Below the pieces are notes generated by a model. It was given only the letters and a program-made list of their open reading frames with translations. It was not told the DNA's origin and did not search any database. This document shows positions 1-11,394 of a stretch of 64,000 nt of DNA, in pieces. A program made the translations under genes and the position numbers. This DNA comes from Caenorhabditis elegans (taxonomy: Eukaryota; Nematoda; Chromadorea; Rhabditida; Rhabditidae): NCBI RefSeq assembly GCF_000002985.6, contig NC_003280.10, positions 14,132,501-14,196,500 of the forward strand, written 5' to 3'. Position 1 is the first letter of the stretch, and the number at the start of each line of letters is the position of its first letter.

Positions 1-1083
1 CAGTTACTGATCGGTGGCCTAGAATTCTGAAATTGCAAGTACCAAAAGTCTAAATATCTAGCCCACTAGCTTTAAATTAGTGGCCTAGTGACTTGGATTT
101 CTAGGCCTCCCCAGCTCCATATTGGTGCCCTAGAAACCCGAAATTCTAGGCCACCAGTTGCAGATCGGTGGCCTAAAAGCCTGAAATCCTTACAATTAAC
201 TTTTAAAATGACTAAATGTGATAAAACGGCTTCGGCAATCATCAGCAGCGCCGCAACTGCTCTAAATCCCGTATCATTGACCGAAAATAGGCCAACCACT
301 AGCCGAGAGATTAACTCTCGCATTTTGTGGAATCTGAAACAAGAATATTGATTTTTTTTTGGAAAATTGTTTAAAATTCTGGAAATTTAAAGAAAAATTT
401 CAGTTTTCTGGGCATTTTTCTAAAGAATTTATGAATTTTTATCAGAATAATTTCTAAAAAATTCAAAAAATATTGAAACATAAAATTTTTTTTGAGAATT
501 TCTAATTCCAGAAAACACTAAAAATTCGGGAATTATTCAAAAATATCGAAAATTGTCTGTTTTTTATGTTTCTTTTTTTTTGAAATTTCCGAAAAAAATA
601 CTCGAATTTTTTTCAAAAAAAAAATCAGAAATTGCTCAAAAAATCACAGAAAAAAGTAAAATTTCGGGTTTTTTTCCACAAAAAAACTCTAAAAATCGGT
701 ATTTTTTAAGTTCTCTTGAATTTCCGAAAAAAAAGGGAATTTTTTCCAAAAATAATTTTTTTAAAAACTAAAATTTAGTGGAAAAATATCCAAATTTCAG
801 AAATTTTTCGCCAAAAAAATACTAAAATTTTTTTTTTCTATAAAAATATTGATTTTCAGCAATTTTAACTGATTTTTTCAAAACGGGAAAATTATAGGAA
901 AATCGCAAAATTTATGGGATTGAATTTTAGGAAAAGAAACAACAAATAAATTAATTTTCACTGGAAATAAAATAGACAGTTTTCACTGAAAATTCCTGTA
1001 AAAAACGGATTTTTTCCACAAAAAAAACTGTAAAAATAGGCTTTTTCAGTGAAAAAAAAACAAAAACAGAAAAATACAAAAAA
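1..1083. other. AT-rich intergenic DNA 3' of cacn-1
   Basis: No gene recognised. Positions 1-180 hold several copies of a GTGGCCTAGAAnnC motif in both orientations (e.g. around 15, 80, 125 and 170), a dispersed worm repeat motif that also occurs inside the cacn-1 introns. The rest is A/T homopolymer-rich sequence typical of worm intergenic DNA. The short open frames here show no conserved protein features. Confidence 0.6.
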
Positions 1084-4000
1084 TTAACGACGATAGCGAT
1101 ATTTCTTAAACATGAACCACAACTGGAAGACACCGTTCTGGAATTGACATTTATATCCATTTTTATGAAGAGTTTCCCATTCTCGATTGACAACTTTAAA
1201 GGCAATATCCTCATATGGGGGTCCTGCTTTGAAGCGAATTATCGCAAAATCTGGGTCTTCACACGAAGTCAAGCCGAATCTTGGCGCCACTGTCATGTCC
1301 AGGAGGTCGGGGTAGAAGATCTGCAGAAAGAAAAAAAATGGTTGATTTTTTTAGGAAATTTTAGCTATTTTATTAATCGAAATTTCCATGATTTGGGCTT
1401 TTAAAATTGACTGAAAATTTACAAAAATTGCAGAAAAAAACCATTATTTAAAAAAATGGAGTTTTTTTTTCTGAAATTTTGAATATCAAAATTTTTTTTT
1501 TCAGATCTAAAAAATTATTTTTTCGGCTCAAAATAATTTTTTTTGTTCAAAATACTTTTTTCCTAAAAAAAAAATATTTTAAAAAATTCAATTTTTCAAG
1601 CTCATTTTCGAAATGTTAAGCTTATTTCCAAATTTTAAGCTCAATTACAAAATGTTCAAGCTTATTTTAAAATTCTTAGGCTTATTTTTGAAGTTATAAG
1701 CTTGTTTCCGAATTTTTAAGCTTTTTTTTTTAGATTTATTAAGCCTAATTCCCAAATTTTCAGCTTATTTCCAAAATTTCAGGCTTTTTTTCAACTTTTC
1801 AAGCTTATAGTCGAATTTTCTAACTTATTTTAAATTTTAAAGCATATTTTCAAATTTTTTGGCTTATTTTTGAAGTTCTAAGCTTATTTTCAAAATTTCA
1901 GGATTTTTTTTTCAAATTTCAAGCTTATAGTCGAATTTTGAAGCTTATTTTAAATTTTAAAGCATATTTTCAAATTTTTAGGCTTATTTTTGAAGTTTTA
2001 AGCTTATTTTCAAAATTTCAGGTTTTTTTTTCAAATTTCAAGCTTATAGTCGAATTTTGAAGCTTATTTTAAAATTTTAGGCTTATTTTTGAATTTTTGA
2101 GCTTATTTTCAAATTTTCAAGTTTATTTTAAATTTCCAAGCTTAGTTTCAAATTTTTTGGCTTATTTTCAAATTTTCAAGATTATTTTTAAATTTCCAAG
2201 CTTAGTTTCAAATTTTTTGGCTTATTTTAAATTTCCAAGCTTAGTTTCAAATTTTTTGGCTTATTTCCGAATTTTTTGGCTTATTTTCAAATTTTCAAGC
2301 TAATTTTAGAAGTTTAAGCTTATTTTTAAATTTTCCAGGTTATATCTAAATTTTCAAGCTTATATCTAAGTTTTCAAGCTTATTTCCAAACGTTTAAGCT
2401 CAGTTCAAATTTTTAAGCCTTTTTCCAAACTTTCAAGCTATTTTTCAAGTTTTCAAGCTTTTTTAGGCTTTTTTCCAAAGTTTCTCCGTACATTAAACTT
2501 GTATCCCTGTACAATCTTCGGCGGCGGATTATCCTGATCATAATGCGTCTGATTGTATTTATTCCAGTCGAATCCAGTCTGGACACGATTCAAATATGTC
2601 GGTTTGCGTGGGCGATATTTATCCGACCAGAGGTGTCGCTGAGCCGCCAGTTGCTCTTCGGCTCCGAATATCGATTCATCGGCTTCCATCCCTTCACGAG
2701 CTATTGCCATCATTTTCGATGATGCTCCTTGTGGAGCTCCTGACGAAGCGGCGGAGGATGATGGAAGTGTTCCACGATTCCTGTTACGACGTTCTGTTAG
2801 ATTATCCACGTCGGCCTGCTCATCCAGGATCTCGATTCCGGGCATTGTGTCGTCGGCGCTGATGTAGGTAGGACTGAAAAATTGATTTTTTGGAGATTTC
2901 TTTCATGCCAAAAAAATCACATTATCACTGCAACTTTTTCCTCACGAGGGACGAGGAAAAGTGGTTTCTAGGCCATGGCCGAGGGGCCGACAAGTTTCAG
3001 CGGCCATTTATGTTGCTTTGTTTTCCGCCTGTTTTCTTTCGTTTTTCATCGATTTTTTTCGTTTTTTCTTAATAAAACTGATAAATAAATATTTTTTGCA
3101 AATGCTAAAACAATTTCCAAGTAAAAAATCATGTATTTAGTGGGCAAGCAGCGGTGAAAGTGGGCATTGTAATATGATGGATTACGGGAATACAAAACCT
3201 AAACTTTTTCTGAAACATGATACATATGCTGCTTAAATGCTGAGACTACCTGATTTTCATAACGAGACCGCTGAAAAAGTTTTGAGGTTTCCAAAATTCA
3301 ACTTTTTTGGTGAAAAAGTCGAGATTTTCGCACAAAAAGTTGAATTTTGAAAACCTCAAAACTTTTTCAGCGATCTCGTTATGAAAATCAGGTAATTTCA
3401 GCATCTAAGCATCATATGTATCATGTTTCAGAAAAAGTTTAGGTTTTGTATTCCCGTAATCCATCATTTTACATTGACCACTTTCACCGCTGCTTGCCCA
3501 CTGAATACATAATTTTTTCACTTGGAAATTGTTTTAGCATCTGCAAAAAATATTTATTTATCTGTTTTATTAAGAAAAAACGAAAAAAACACGTGGAAAA
3601 CAAAGCAAGATAAATGGCCGCTGAAACTTGTCGGCCCCTCGGCCATGGCCTAGAAACCACTTTTCTTCGTCCCTCGTGAGGAAAAAGTTGCAGTGAAATT
3701 CAGTGAATAAAAACCAATTTTTGTGAAATTTTTTTGCAAAATTTACGGTTTTTCTGCCAAAAAAAAAATGCTAAACCTATAACATCCAATTCTGTACAAC
3801 TCCCGAGTGACGTCATCCAACTGATCTCCCGTCAGTGCTCTCCATTTTCTCTCCCTCTCCGGCTCATCGAGCTCCGGATCATCAAGCGTCTGCACATCGA
3901 TCTTTCTCCGAACTTTCTTCGATATTTTCTCATCATCCTCATCCTCCTCCTCCTCTTCTTCCTCTTCCTTCTGAATTTTCACTTGTGGTGGAACTTCAGC

Positions 4001-7000
4001 CACCGGGAGGAGCTCTTCCGACTCCTGCTGCTGAATCTCCTTTTTCTGCTCTTCCTTAATTATTGCCAACTGGAGCCGGAGCACACGGCCGTGATGCTCG
4101 CGGAGTCGCTTCCGCGCGATAAAAACCTTCAGCTGATCGTCCAAATCCTGCCAGTAACCCTTGTTTCCACTGTTTCCGCGGATTTTTGCGTCCATTTGGT
4201 CTTCCAGTTTGAGCAGCTCATCGATTGATTTGTTCTGGAAAAATTCGGGGGAAAATTGAGTTTTTTTTTTCAGAGTTTTCGGCTCAAATTGCGATAAAAA
4301 AGACAATTTTCCGCAAAAAATTACTGAAAATAAGTTATAAAAGCCGTTTCAAAATGTTTTTTTTTTGATTTTTCAATGAAATTGACAAAACTGACAAAAA
4401 TCATGCTCTTAGCTTGAATTTTTTTGGTTTTTTTCCTCGAAATCTGTACTTTTTTTGGATTTTTTGGGTGGGCGGCAAACAAGTTTTCCGGCAACTCGGC
4501 AAACCGGCAAAATGCCGGAATTGAAATTTCCGGCAAATTGGTAAAATGCCGGAATTGAAATTTCTGGCAAATTGGTAAAATGCCGGAATTGAAATTTCCG
4601 GCAAATTGGTAAAATGCCGGAATTGAAATTTCCGGCAAATTGGTAAAATGCCGGAATCGAAAATTCCGGCAAATTGGTAAAATGCCGGAATTGAAAATTC
4701 CGGCAAATTGGTAAATTGGCGGAATTGAAATTTCCGGCAAATTGATGAATTGCCGGAATGGAAACTTCTGGCAAATTGGTACAATGCCGGAATTGAAATT
4801 TCTGCCAAATTGGTAAAATGGCGGAATCGAAAATTCCGGCAAATTGGTAAAATGCCGGAATTGAAATTTCCGGCAAATCGGCCAGTTGGCTGAATGGAAA
4901 ATACCGGCAAATTGATGAAATGCCGGAATTGAAATTTCCCGCAAATCGGCAAGTTGGCGGAATGGAAAATACCGGCAAATTGATGAAATGCCGGAATTGA
5001 AACTTCCGGCAAACTGGTAAATTGGCGGAATTGAAATTTCCGGCAAATTGGTTTGCCGAATTTGCCGAAAATGTTCGGCAAATGTGGTTTTGTACTTTTT
5101 TCTTTTTTGAAAAGTGAGCAAAATAGGAAATTTTCAGCTCTTTTTTCAAAAACTTGGCTGGAAATCAGTAAAATCGCTTGAATTCCAGATTTTTCCGTTA
5201 AAATCAGCAAAAATAATTGTTTTTTTTTTAAATTTAATTTTCATTGTTTTGTCAATTTTTCACAAACGTGACCATTTTTTTCCAAAAAAAAAAACCACGT
5301 CCCTTCAGAAATTCTCGACTATTCGAATCAGTTTGAGAAATTGTTTTCACTCAAAACGTTCAACAAGAGGCAAATTCGACGAAAAATGGACACAATGGAG
5401 CAGCATCAGGAGCTTGAGCAAGAAGCCATCGGACCGGCTCTTCCACCGCCGTCAGCTGCTCAAAAATCGGAGCTCTTCGAGGAGCACAACGTCGAGTACG
5501 AGCTGATCAACGGGATCCCGTGCTACCAGCCGGATCATGTGGTCGACGGGCAAGTTCAGGTAAGGAATGACTCGAAAATCTTGTGAAAAACCCAGGAATT
5601 TCCCGCAAAATTCTCAGGTTTTCGTCGTTTTTCAAGCACATTTGCCACGTGGCCGCGAACAATTCGGTGGCCGAGTTTTCTCTTTCCCGGCCACGCAGCG
5701 AAGGTTGTGGCTGGGCTTGGGCTTCTTAACTCAGGCTTCCCGTCTTTGTCCGGACTTTTTTTTAGCGAAAAAATCACCAAAAAATGCAGTTTTTGGCACT
5801 GTCGATTAGGGGTGGGCGGCGATTGCCGTCCGGCAAATTTTTTTGCCGATTTGCCGGAAATTTTCAATTCCGGCAATTTGCCGATTTGCCGGAAATTTGT
5901 GATTTTCGGCAAACTGCCGGTTTAGTGATTTGCCCGAAACTTTCAATTCCGGCAATTTGCCGATTTGCCGGAAAATTTTGATTTTCGACAAACTGCCGGT
6001 TTGGTGATTTGCCGGAAATTTTCAATTCCGGAAATTTACCGATCTGCCGGAAAATTTTGATTTTCGACAAACTGCCGGTTTGGTGATTTGCCGGAAATTT
6101 TCAATTCCGGAAATTTACCGATCTGCCGGAAAATTGTGATTTTCGGCAAACTGCCGGTTTGGTGATTTGCCGGAAATTTTTCATTCCAGAAATTTGCCGA
6201 TTTGCCGGAAAATTGTGATTTTCGGCAAATTACCGATTTGCCGGAAATTTTAGCGATTTTCCGCAAAACTGCTAGTCTTTGGAAAAGTGAAAAAAAAACT
6301 CAGAAATTCATCGATTTTCCCAATTTTCCAAAAATTAAACCACAATTTCCAGATCTTCGAACGAATCGGCTACGACGACAAGGTCGGCGGAACGTTCCTC
6401 GGGCTCAGCGCCGACGGAAAAGAGCTCGTCGTCCGCGTCGCACCGATCGACGCGCTGACTCATGTGGTTCGTGCCGAGGCGGCATTCCTGTGCAAGGTGG
6501 AAGCCGAGCTTCAGGACTGGCGGCTCTTCTCGCAAGTTCACAAGATCTTTCTGACCGACGACGCGTGGCACATGTCGCTGTACTTCCGTGGTGGACCGAC
6601 GTTGGAGCAGTGCTTTGCGATGCGGAACAAGTTCACGCTTGGGACGGCTGGACGCTTGGCCGAGGATGTGCTCAATGTTAGTTGGCTCCTGGAGGTCCTA
6701 GCTGGAATCGCTCTGAAGCTTGAACGGGCTGTCTAGGCTTCTGGCGGAGCTTGAGCTCCCGTGTTGGCGCTGGAACGCCTGCCTACCTGCCTGGCTTCAT
6801 GGCGATCTCAGGCAGGCGCCTGCCTACCATGGAAGCCTCAATTTCAGCTTATTTTGCTTGAAATCTCCAGAATTTCTGTCAATTTCACGGAACTTTGTAG
6901 AAATTCTTGATAAACTGCTCATTTTTAGGTGATCCGATGTGCTCACAAGCATGGCTACCTCGTCCGCAACATGGATCTCAACAGCTTCCACTACGATGCG

Positions 7001-9626
7001 GCAAGCCGTCACCTCTTCATGGCGGACATCTCGTCTTTGGTCAAGAACATTTCTGGTGATGATGGAGCTCCGATTGCTAGCTACGCTGGCTGCTTGGATT
7101 ATGCTCCGTGCAGTGACGATGGTCTTGTTGGCGCCCGGCAGGATCTCGAGACATGGTTCTACCAGCTGGTTCACCTGGTGCTCGGCGAGCTCCCATGGGG
7201 AAGTCTGAGCCGCGAAGAGGCTGGAGTCAAGAAGGCCGAGTTCCAGAAGAGCAAGGAATTCGCGGAGCTTCCAGAGGTGTTCCACAAGATTGCCGAAGTG
7301 GTTATCGCCAAGGAATACTCGGTTGTCGAGGAGGAGGAATATGTCAAGTTGGCAGGGCTCACGGAGCAAATCTACAAGGAGCTCGGAGGTGTGACGGATC
7401 ACGAGGAGAATATGGATTTCGAGCGGGAGCCGACGCCGGATGAGCTTCCACGTTTTGTGGCGTGCCGTGCCGATGAGATTCCGACGATCGCGGAGGAAGA
7501 GGAGCCGGCGGTTGAGGAAGAGAACTCGGAATAGGGATTGAAATTTGAATAAAATTTAAATATTGTGCGGAAAATAGGGTCAATTTTTGGGCTTTTTGCC
7601 GGAGGATTTTTAAAGTTTCAAGTTAATTTTTCAGCATTTTCAGGCACTCTACCTTGAACATATTCTGAACTTCTGTCTGCACACTCGCATGCACATCACC
7701 TCGATTCTGTGCGGCCTTCTTCTGAATCTCGTCTTCGGCGATTCGTGTAACATCCATCCACCAAGTCTCGTTTTTGGCCCATCCGTCGACTTCTCTGTAC
7801 GTTTTGATGTCCTCGATGAGATCCTCGTAGTCGTCGACTGATTTGCATGAAGCTGGAAGAGAAAATTGGGTTTTCTAGGCCACCACTTTTGAAGTCCTCT
7901 CGGACACAATTTTAAAGTTTTATATACTTTTTTTTTAGGATTTTGAAAGTGAAAAAAACGCTTCTTCAACTGGAAAAAGTAACTTTTTGTAAGTAACTTC
8001 TCCTCTCGGACAATTCTTGGAATTTTAAATTTTTTTTCCAATTTTTTTCTGAAAAAAGCGTGTAAATTTTCTAAAAATTGATGTGAATTGGACTTTTTCG
8101 ATTAAAAATCTCAGAATACGCAAAATTTCAGAATTTTAGGGCTTTTTGGCAGGAAAAAATTGGGATTTTTGCCGAATTTCAGAGTTTTAAATATACTTTT
8201 TAGTACTTTCGAGGAAAAAAATGATTCTTAAACTGAAAAAGTGGTTTAATTTTGAAAAATATGAATTTTGACTCCTCTCGGACAAAATTTTGCTGAATTT
8301 TAGAGTTTTCAGGGAAAAACCGACAAAAATGAATTTTTAAAAGAAAATTAAATAGTTTTTTCTTGGAAAATTAATTTCCGCTACTTAATATGAATTTTGT
8401 ACTCCTCTCGGACAAAATCTTGAAGAATTTCGGCAAAAATCGAGAAAAACCAGTTTTTTTCTGGAAAAAAATCGAGTAAATTTTTAAAATATGGCGTCAT
8501 CAAGTTTTCTAGGCCACCGTGTACTCCTCTCGGACAAAATATTGAGGAACTTCAGCAAAAATCGAAAAATCCTGTTTTTTCAGGTTTTTTCTGGAAAAAA
8601 TCGAGTAAATGTTTAAAATATGACGTCATCAAGTTTTCCAGGCCACCGTGTACTCCTCTCGGACAAAATATTGGGGAATTTCGGCAAAAATCCTGTGTTT
8701 TTCAGTTATTTCAGGAATAAGTTGGGCTTGTGTTGAAAAAATCGATTTTTTTTCCAAATTTTCACGATTTTCAGTAGATCATCTCTCTACCTTTAAGGTA
8801 TTCCATGGGATTTTCGAGCTCAAAATCGGGAATTTTCGCCGTATGTGGATTCTCGTCGGCAAATCTCGCATATCTCGACAGCAAATCGATCGCCTTGGCT
8901 CGGCCCTGATCGATACGAATCCGAGTTCGCTCCTTGATCTGATCCATTTGAAATTCGCGCTCTTTTGTGTCGGAAATTTGTCCGGCACGGAGATCCGCGT
9001 CACGTTTCATCATTTCCATGTCTTCCTTGGCGGCGGCTCGCGAATCACGTATACGCTTGAATTCGGCGGCTTCGTGCAGGTTTTTTCGGATCCGTTGGCT
9101 TGTTCTGGAAAACCGATCGTTTTTTTTTCAATTTTAAGGTCAAAAATCGAATTTTTTGACACTTTTCTTCGATTTTCTACCAAAAACTCACTGTTTAGTG
9201 ATCTCATCCTGTGTCAGACCACTTTTTCCCTCTCTTTCCAACTTTTTGCCCCAGACAAACGTCTGGGTGAGCTTTGTGTCGTTGAATGGATTATTAAGAT
9301 TCGTATAATTGAGCTCTGGCGGAATCAGCGTGTCCTCTGCGTCGGCATCCTTTCGTTTCGCGTCTTTTCGCATCTTTTTCTCCATTCGACGGGCTCGTTT
9401 CTCCTCGGCCGACTCGTTTTTCTTCATTTCTTCCTTTTGACGGCGTTTCTCATCTTTTTTCAGCGATCTTTGCTCGGCAAGCCGCTTCTGAAGCCGCTCT
9501 TCGTCAGAATCGGACGTTGAAGGCGATCTCTCTCGTCTTCTGCATTTTTTTCGATGATTTTCGTGAATTTTATGATGATTAATTGACTTACCGTTCTTTT
9601 TTATGCTTTTTGGAATCTTTTCCCAT
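1084..9626 (-). CDS. cacn-1: Cactin orthologue (spliceosome-associated factor), seven exons, 657 aa
   Basis: Cactin is a conserved nuclear protein associated with the spliceosome; in worms it is required for gonad morphogenesis. Exons on the minus strand, 5' to 3': 9592-9626, 9192-9539, 8791-9104, 7653-7852, 3777-4234, 2492-2873, 1084-1320. All phases match and sum to 658 codons including stop. The N-terminus (MGKDSKKHKKER...) is very basic, with RS/KR-rich charged stretches and probable coiled coil. The middle contains an acidic run (E/D, about residue 380-400). The C-terminal ~125 residues are the cactin signature domain: RPRKPTYLNRVQTGFDWNKY, then GYKFNIFYPDL, then REWE and the terminal FKKYRYRR. 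Introns hold a complete antisense gene (5.4-7.5 kb), a palindromic MITE and several tandem repeats. The exon 5 donor is the least certain: I chose GTTTAG at 3771-3776 because it alone keeps the frame and a good AG|GT context. Confidence 0.95.
1610..2470. repeat. AAGCTTATTTTCAAATTT degenerate tandem repeat
   Basis: The last intron of cacn-1 contains about 35-40 degenerate copies of a ~20-25-bp unit of the type TTTTCAAGCTTATTTTCAAA. The AAGCTTAT core is strikingly conserved. Larger blocks recur, e.g. 1800-1860 is repeated near 1920-1980 and again at 2040-2080, indicating unit-array expansion. Small plus-strand open frames here are repeat artefacts. Confidence 0.85.
2935..3696. mobile_element. 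Palindromic MITE, ~760 bp (copy 1)
   Basis: Near-perfect inverted repeat in a cacn-1 intron. It starts TCACTGCAACTTTTTCC and ends with the reverse complement GGAAAAAGTTGCAGTGA. The two arms share the GGCCATGGCC segment, the CAAGCAGCGGTGAAAGTGGGCA segment and the TGATTTTCATAACGAGA segment, and meet near 3316. A second copy lies in xrn-2 (30924-31701) and half a copy in eat-2 (34605-34821). It carries no coding capacity. Target duplication is not clear at this copy. Confidence 0.85.
4485..5065 (-). repeat. CCGGCAAATTGG satellite array (34-bp unit) starting with a GGTGGGCGG end
   Basis: About 17 tandem copies of a ~34-bp unit (CCGGAATTGAAATTTCCGG followed by CAAATTGGTAAAATG). It lies in the big cacn-1 intron, just upstream of the nested gene. 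The array begins beside GGGTGGGCGGCAAACAAG (4468-4485), the same terminus seen at other copies. It is open in all minus-strand frames only because the unit lacks stops, giving FRQFADLPEIFNSGNLPICR-like translations. Confidence 0.9.
5386..7534 (+). CDS. CK1/TTBK-like pseudokinase nested antisense in a cacn-1 intron, three exons, 367 aa
   Basis: Exons 5386-5559, 6353-6676 and 6929-7534 (all phase 0; 368 codons). The gene lies wholly inside the 7652-4235 intron of cacn-1 on the opposite strand. The kinase-like fold begins near residue 59 with a degenerate glycine loop (GYDDKVGG). The β3 lysine position reads VVRV (Arg86). The catalytic loop is GYLVRNMDLNSF (175-186), where active CK1/TTBK kinases have HRDIKPSN. 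DFG is replaced by DIS (199-201). The later segment (SYAGCLDYAP...DLETWFYQLVHLVLGELPW) is clearly TTBK/CK1-like. The C-terminus is acidic (EEEEPAVEEENSE). Loss of the catalytic Asp, Lys and Asn argues for a non-catalytic role. The family is heavily expanded in nematodes and many members are sperm-enriched; that expression is inference here. The 5' splice acceptor CTTCAG lies at ~5304. Confidence 0.85.
5812..6265 (+). repeat. CCGGCAA satellite array with ~84-bp higher-order unit
   Basis: Lies in intron 1 of the nested pseudokinase gene. It opens with GGTGGGCGGCGATTGCC, then runs as ATTTGCCGGAAATTTTCAATTCCGG blocks alternating with CAAACTGCCGGTTTGGTG blocks, about six higher-order units. It belongs to the same family as the arrays at 4485, 42900, 48035, 50130, 51895, 52820 and 62415. 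Confidence 0.85.
7865..8700. repeat. Degenerate tandem repeat with GTACTCCTCTCGGACAAAAT core
   Basis: The intron between cacn-1 exons 3 and 4 consists of about six degenerate copies of a ~125-bp unit. Each carries CTCCTCTCGGACAAAAT (near 7900, 8000, 8275, 8400, 8522 and 8650), usually preceded by TTTTCTAGGCCACC. The last two units (8490-8540 and 8625-8675) are nearly identical. Confidence 0.8.
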
Positions 9627-9639
9627 AGTGAACACGTGA

Positions 9640-9782
9640 AATTTGAAGAGAAATCGACAGAAAACACGAAAACAGTATTTTCGAAAGGAAGAATTTGCTG
9701 CAAAATGTGATGCCGTGTCTGCAAACACCGTCACGTCAGAATGCAGACTCAGTGCAAATAGGAATTTCCTAGGAAATTCTAT
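9640..9782 (-). promoter_or_regulatory. cacn-1 5' flank / promoter, duplicated downstream
   Basis: The segment just upstream of the cacn-1 start contains ACCGTCACGTCAGAATGCAG with a CRE-like TCACGTCA. A closely matching copy lies at 11395-11462, upstream of the partial cacn-1 duplicate. Identity runs through ATGCAGACTCAGTGCAAATAGG and then stops abruptly. The MITE at 9783 sits directly upstream, so the functional promoter may be short or lie partly within the element. Confidence 0.5.
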
Positions 9783-10067
9783 GAGACCCGAAGAACTCGG
9801 GGGATGTCCAATTGGGGGGATTACCAACTCGGGGGATTGGCCCCGCCCACAGAACCGTGGCTTGCAATACGCCCATTTTTGCAACTGCCGCACGGTTTTA
9901 AAATTATTTTTTCTTGTTAATTCTCGCTCTATTGAGAAAAATACAGTTTTAAAACCGTGCGGCAGTTGCAGAAATGGGCGTATTGCAAGCCACGGTTCTG
10001 TGGGCGGGGCCAATCCCCCGAGTTGGTAATCCCCCCAATTGGACATCCCCCGAGTTCTTCGGGTCTC
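9783..10067. mobile_element. 285-bp palindromic MITE with 8-bp target duplication (hAT-like)
   Basis: Almost perfect foldback starting GAGACCCGAAGAACTCGG and ending with its reverse complement. The two GC-rich arms of ~120 bp (including CCAATTGGGGGGATTACCAA) are separated by a ~40-bp AT-rich loop near 9905-9945. It is flanked on both sides by AATTCTAT (9775-9782 and 10068-10075). An 8-bp duplication is the hallmark of hAT-superfamily insertion. There is no coding capacity. It lies 157 bp upstream of the cacn-1 ATG. Confidence 0.9.
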
Positions 10068-10075
10068 AATTCTAT

Positions 10076-10555
10076 TGTAAATAATTATTGTATTTCATAA
10101 ACTTTTGAATACTTTTCAGAACTAAAGAGTCGAGAGAGTGGACTAGGATAATGCTGAAGACAAGTTTATAAATTTAAAAAATTAAAAATCTTGAAAGATT
10201 ACAAAAAAAAGAGCAGGGAATGATTATGAAAAATATAAAACGGATCAATTAAAAAAAAAAAACAAAATGTACTCACAAAACAATATTAACCGGTGGTGAG
10301 AGAAAGGAGATCGGGCGGGAAGTGGTATTACATTACAATTAGAAAAAAGAAAAAGGAGAAATAGAAATATTAAGTATTATAAAATTGAAAAAAAATAACA
10401 AAAAGGGGCAGAAATCGGATTAAATTATAAAAATATTAACAGGTGGTGTCGAAGAGGAGAGAGCGGGCCGGCGGTGGTAGAATCCTGGTGCCGCTGCTCG
10501 CAATACACCGTAGAGCCTTCAATCCAGCCGCTGACAATGCATAAAATTTCAAAAC
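10076..10555. other. Repeat-like intergenic DNA
   Basis: Two related ~170-bp blocks (around 10285-10330 and 10435-10485) share the pattern AATATTAACnGGTGGTG followed by a purine-rich AGAGGAGA stretch and GCGGG. I see no gene. Confidence 0.5.
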
Positions 10556-11326
10556 TTAGACTTTTAATTTTCTGTAATTTATTACCTTTTTCACCATTTC
10601 GAGCTTGAGAGCTTGCTCGAGATAGCTCTTGACGACAGGCTCAAAAAAACCACTGATCATTGTGGCAGGCGCGAAAATGTTCTTCCAATCATCCAATTTG
10701 ATGTGGGTGGCGATTTTTCCGGCCGATTCCGCACTCTTAACTGAAAAGTTAACGATTTTCGCGGAGAAGGAGTTCTGAAGCGGCATTATTCTGTACTCGA
10801 CATCATCGAAATCGTCAACTCTGAAATATCGGTATTGTTTAAATTAAATAGATTTTCTAATAAAAAATATTCACGTCTCAAAAAATCCGTACCCAATCAT
10901 CTTTAATTTTTCTTTGAGCTCCCGATGATTTCCAGCTTCTGGTCGGCATACACCCAAGTTGAATTCCTTCGCTGAATTCGTTGCTCGCTTATTCGGAGCT
11001 TCGACCGGCTCCTGGTTTTCCACTTCTTCAAAACCGAAGTCCTCTGCGTCAGCATCCTTTCGTTTCGCGTCTTTTCCGGGCTCGTTTCTCCTCTGCCGAC
11101 TCGAGCTTCTTCGCCTCCTGCTTCTTACGCCATTTTCCATACTTTTTCAATGTACTTTTCTTGGCGACCCACTTATCAAACGTTATCTCATTTTGACGGC
11201 GTTCCTCATTTTTTTCAGCGATCTTTGCTCGGCGCGCCGCTTCTGAAGCCGCTCTTCGTCGGAATCGGACGGATGATATTGACTTACCGTTCTTTTTTAT
11301 GCTTTTTCGAATTCTTTCCCATCGTG
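10556..11326 (-). pseudogene. Partial cacn-1 5' duplicate fused to an unrecognised 3' exon
   Basis: The first exon at 11292-11326 reads MGKNSKKHKKER, one residue off cactin exon 1, and is followed by the same GTAAGTCAAT donor. The rest of cactin intron 1 is deleted, and the exon 2-like DSDEERLQKR sequence resumes within ~10 bp. Direct reading hits a stop right after KKER, and the exon 2 homology needs at least two frame changes (frames ending near 11049 and starting near 11140). Further downstream a clean spliced stretch remains: ...KDAKRKDADAEDFGFEEVE...IGYGFFET, donor GTGAAT at 10873, acceptor at 10817, then VDDFDDVEYRIMPLQNSF to a stop at 10556. KDAKRKDADAED is again cactin, but what follows is not. 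It could be a decaying duplicate or a young chimeric gene using another start (104-aa frame 11049-11363). I do not recognise the 3' part. Confidence 0.6.
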
Positions 11327-11394
11327 AAAGCGTGTAAATTGAGGAAATATCAGCTGAAAACACGAAAAAAAATTATTTTCGAAAGGAAGAAATT

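Noticed and set aside
2097..2303. Hydrophobic 68-aa frame resembling a membrane protein
   Set aside because: Product of the AAGCTTATTTTCAAATTT repeat.
4485..5065. Regular repeat array looking CRISPR-like
   Set aside because: The repeats are directly contiguous and diverging with no unique spacers, and this is nematode DNA, so it is a satellite.
4321..5210. Three overlapping minus-strand frames of 246-269 aa with FRQFADLPEIFNSGNLPICR-like repeats
   Set aside because: All are translations of the 34-bp CCGGCAA satellite, open in every frame because the unit has no stop. The same pseudo-protein appears at 43028, 52722 and elsewhere.
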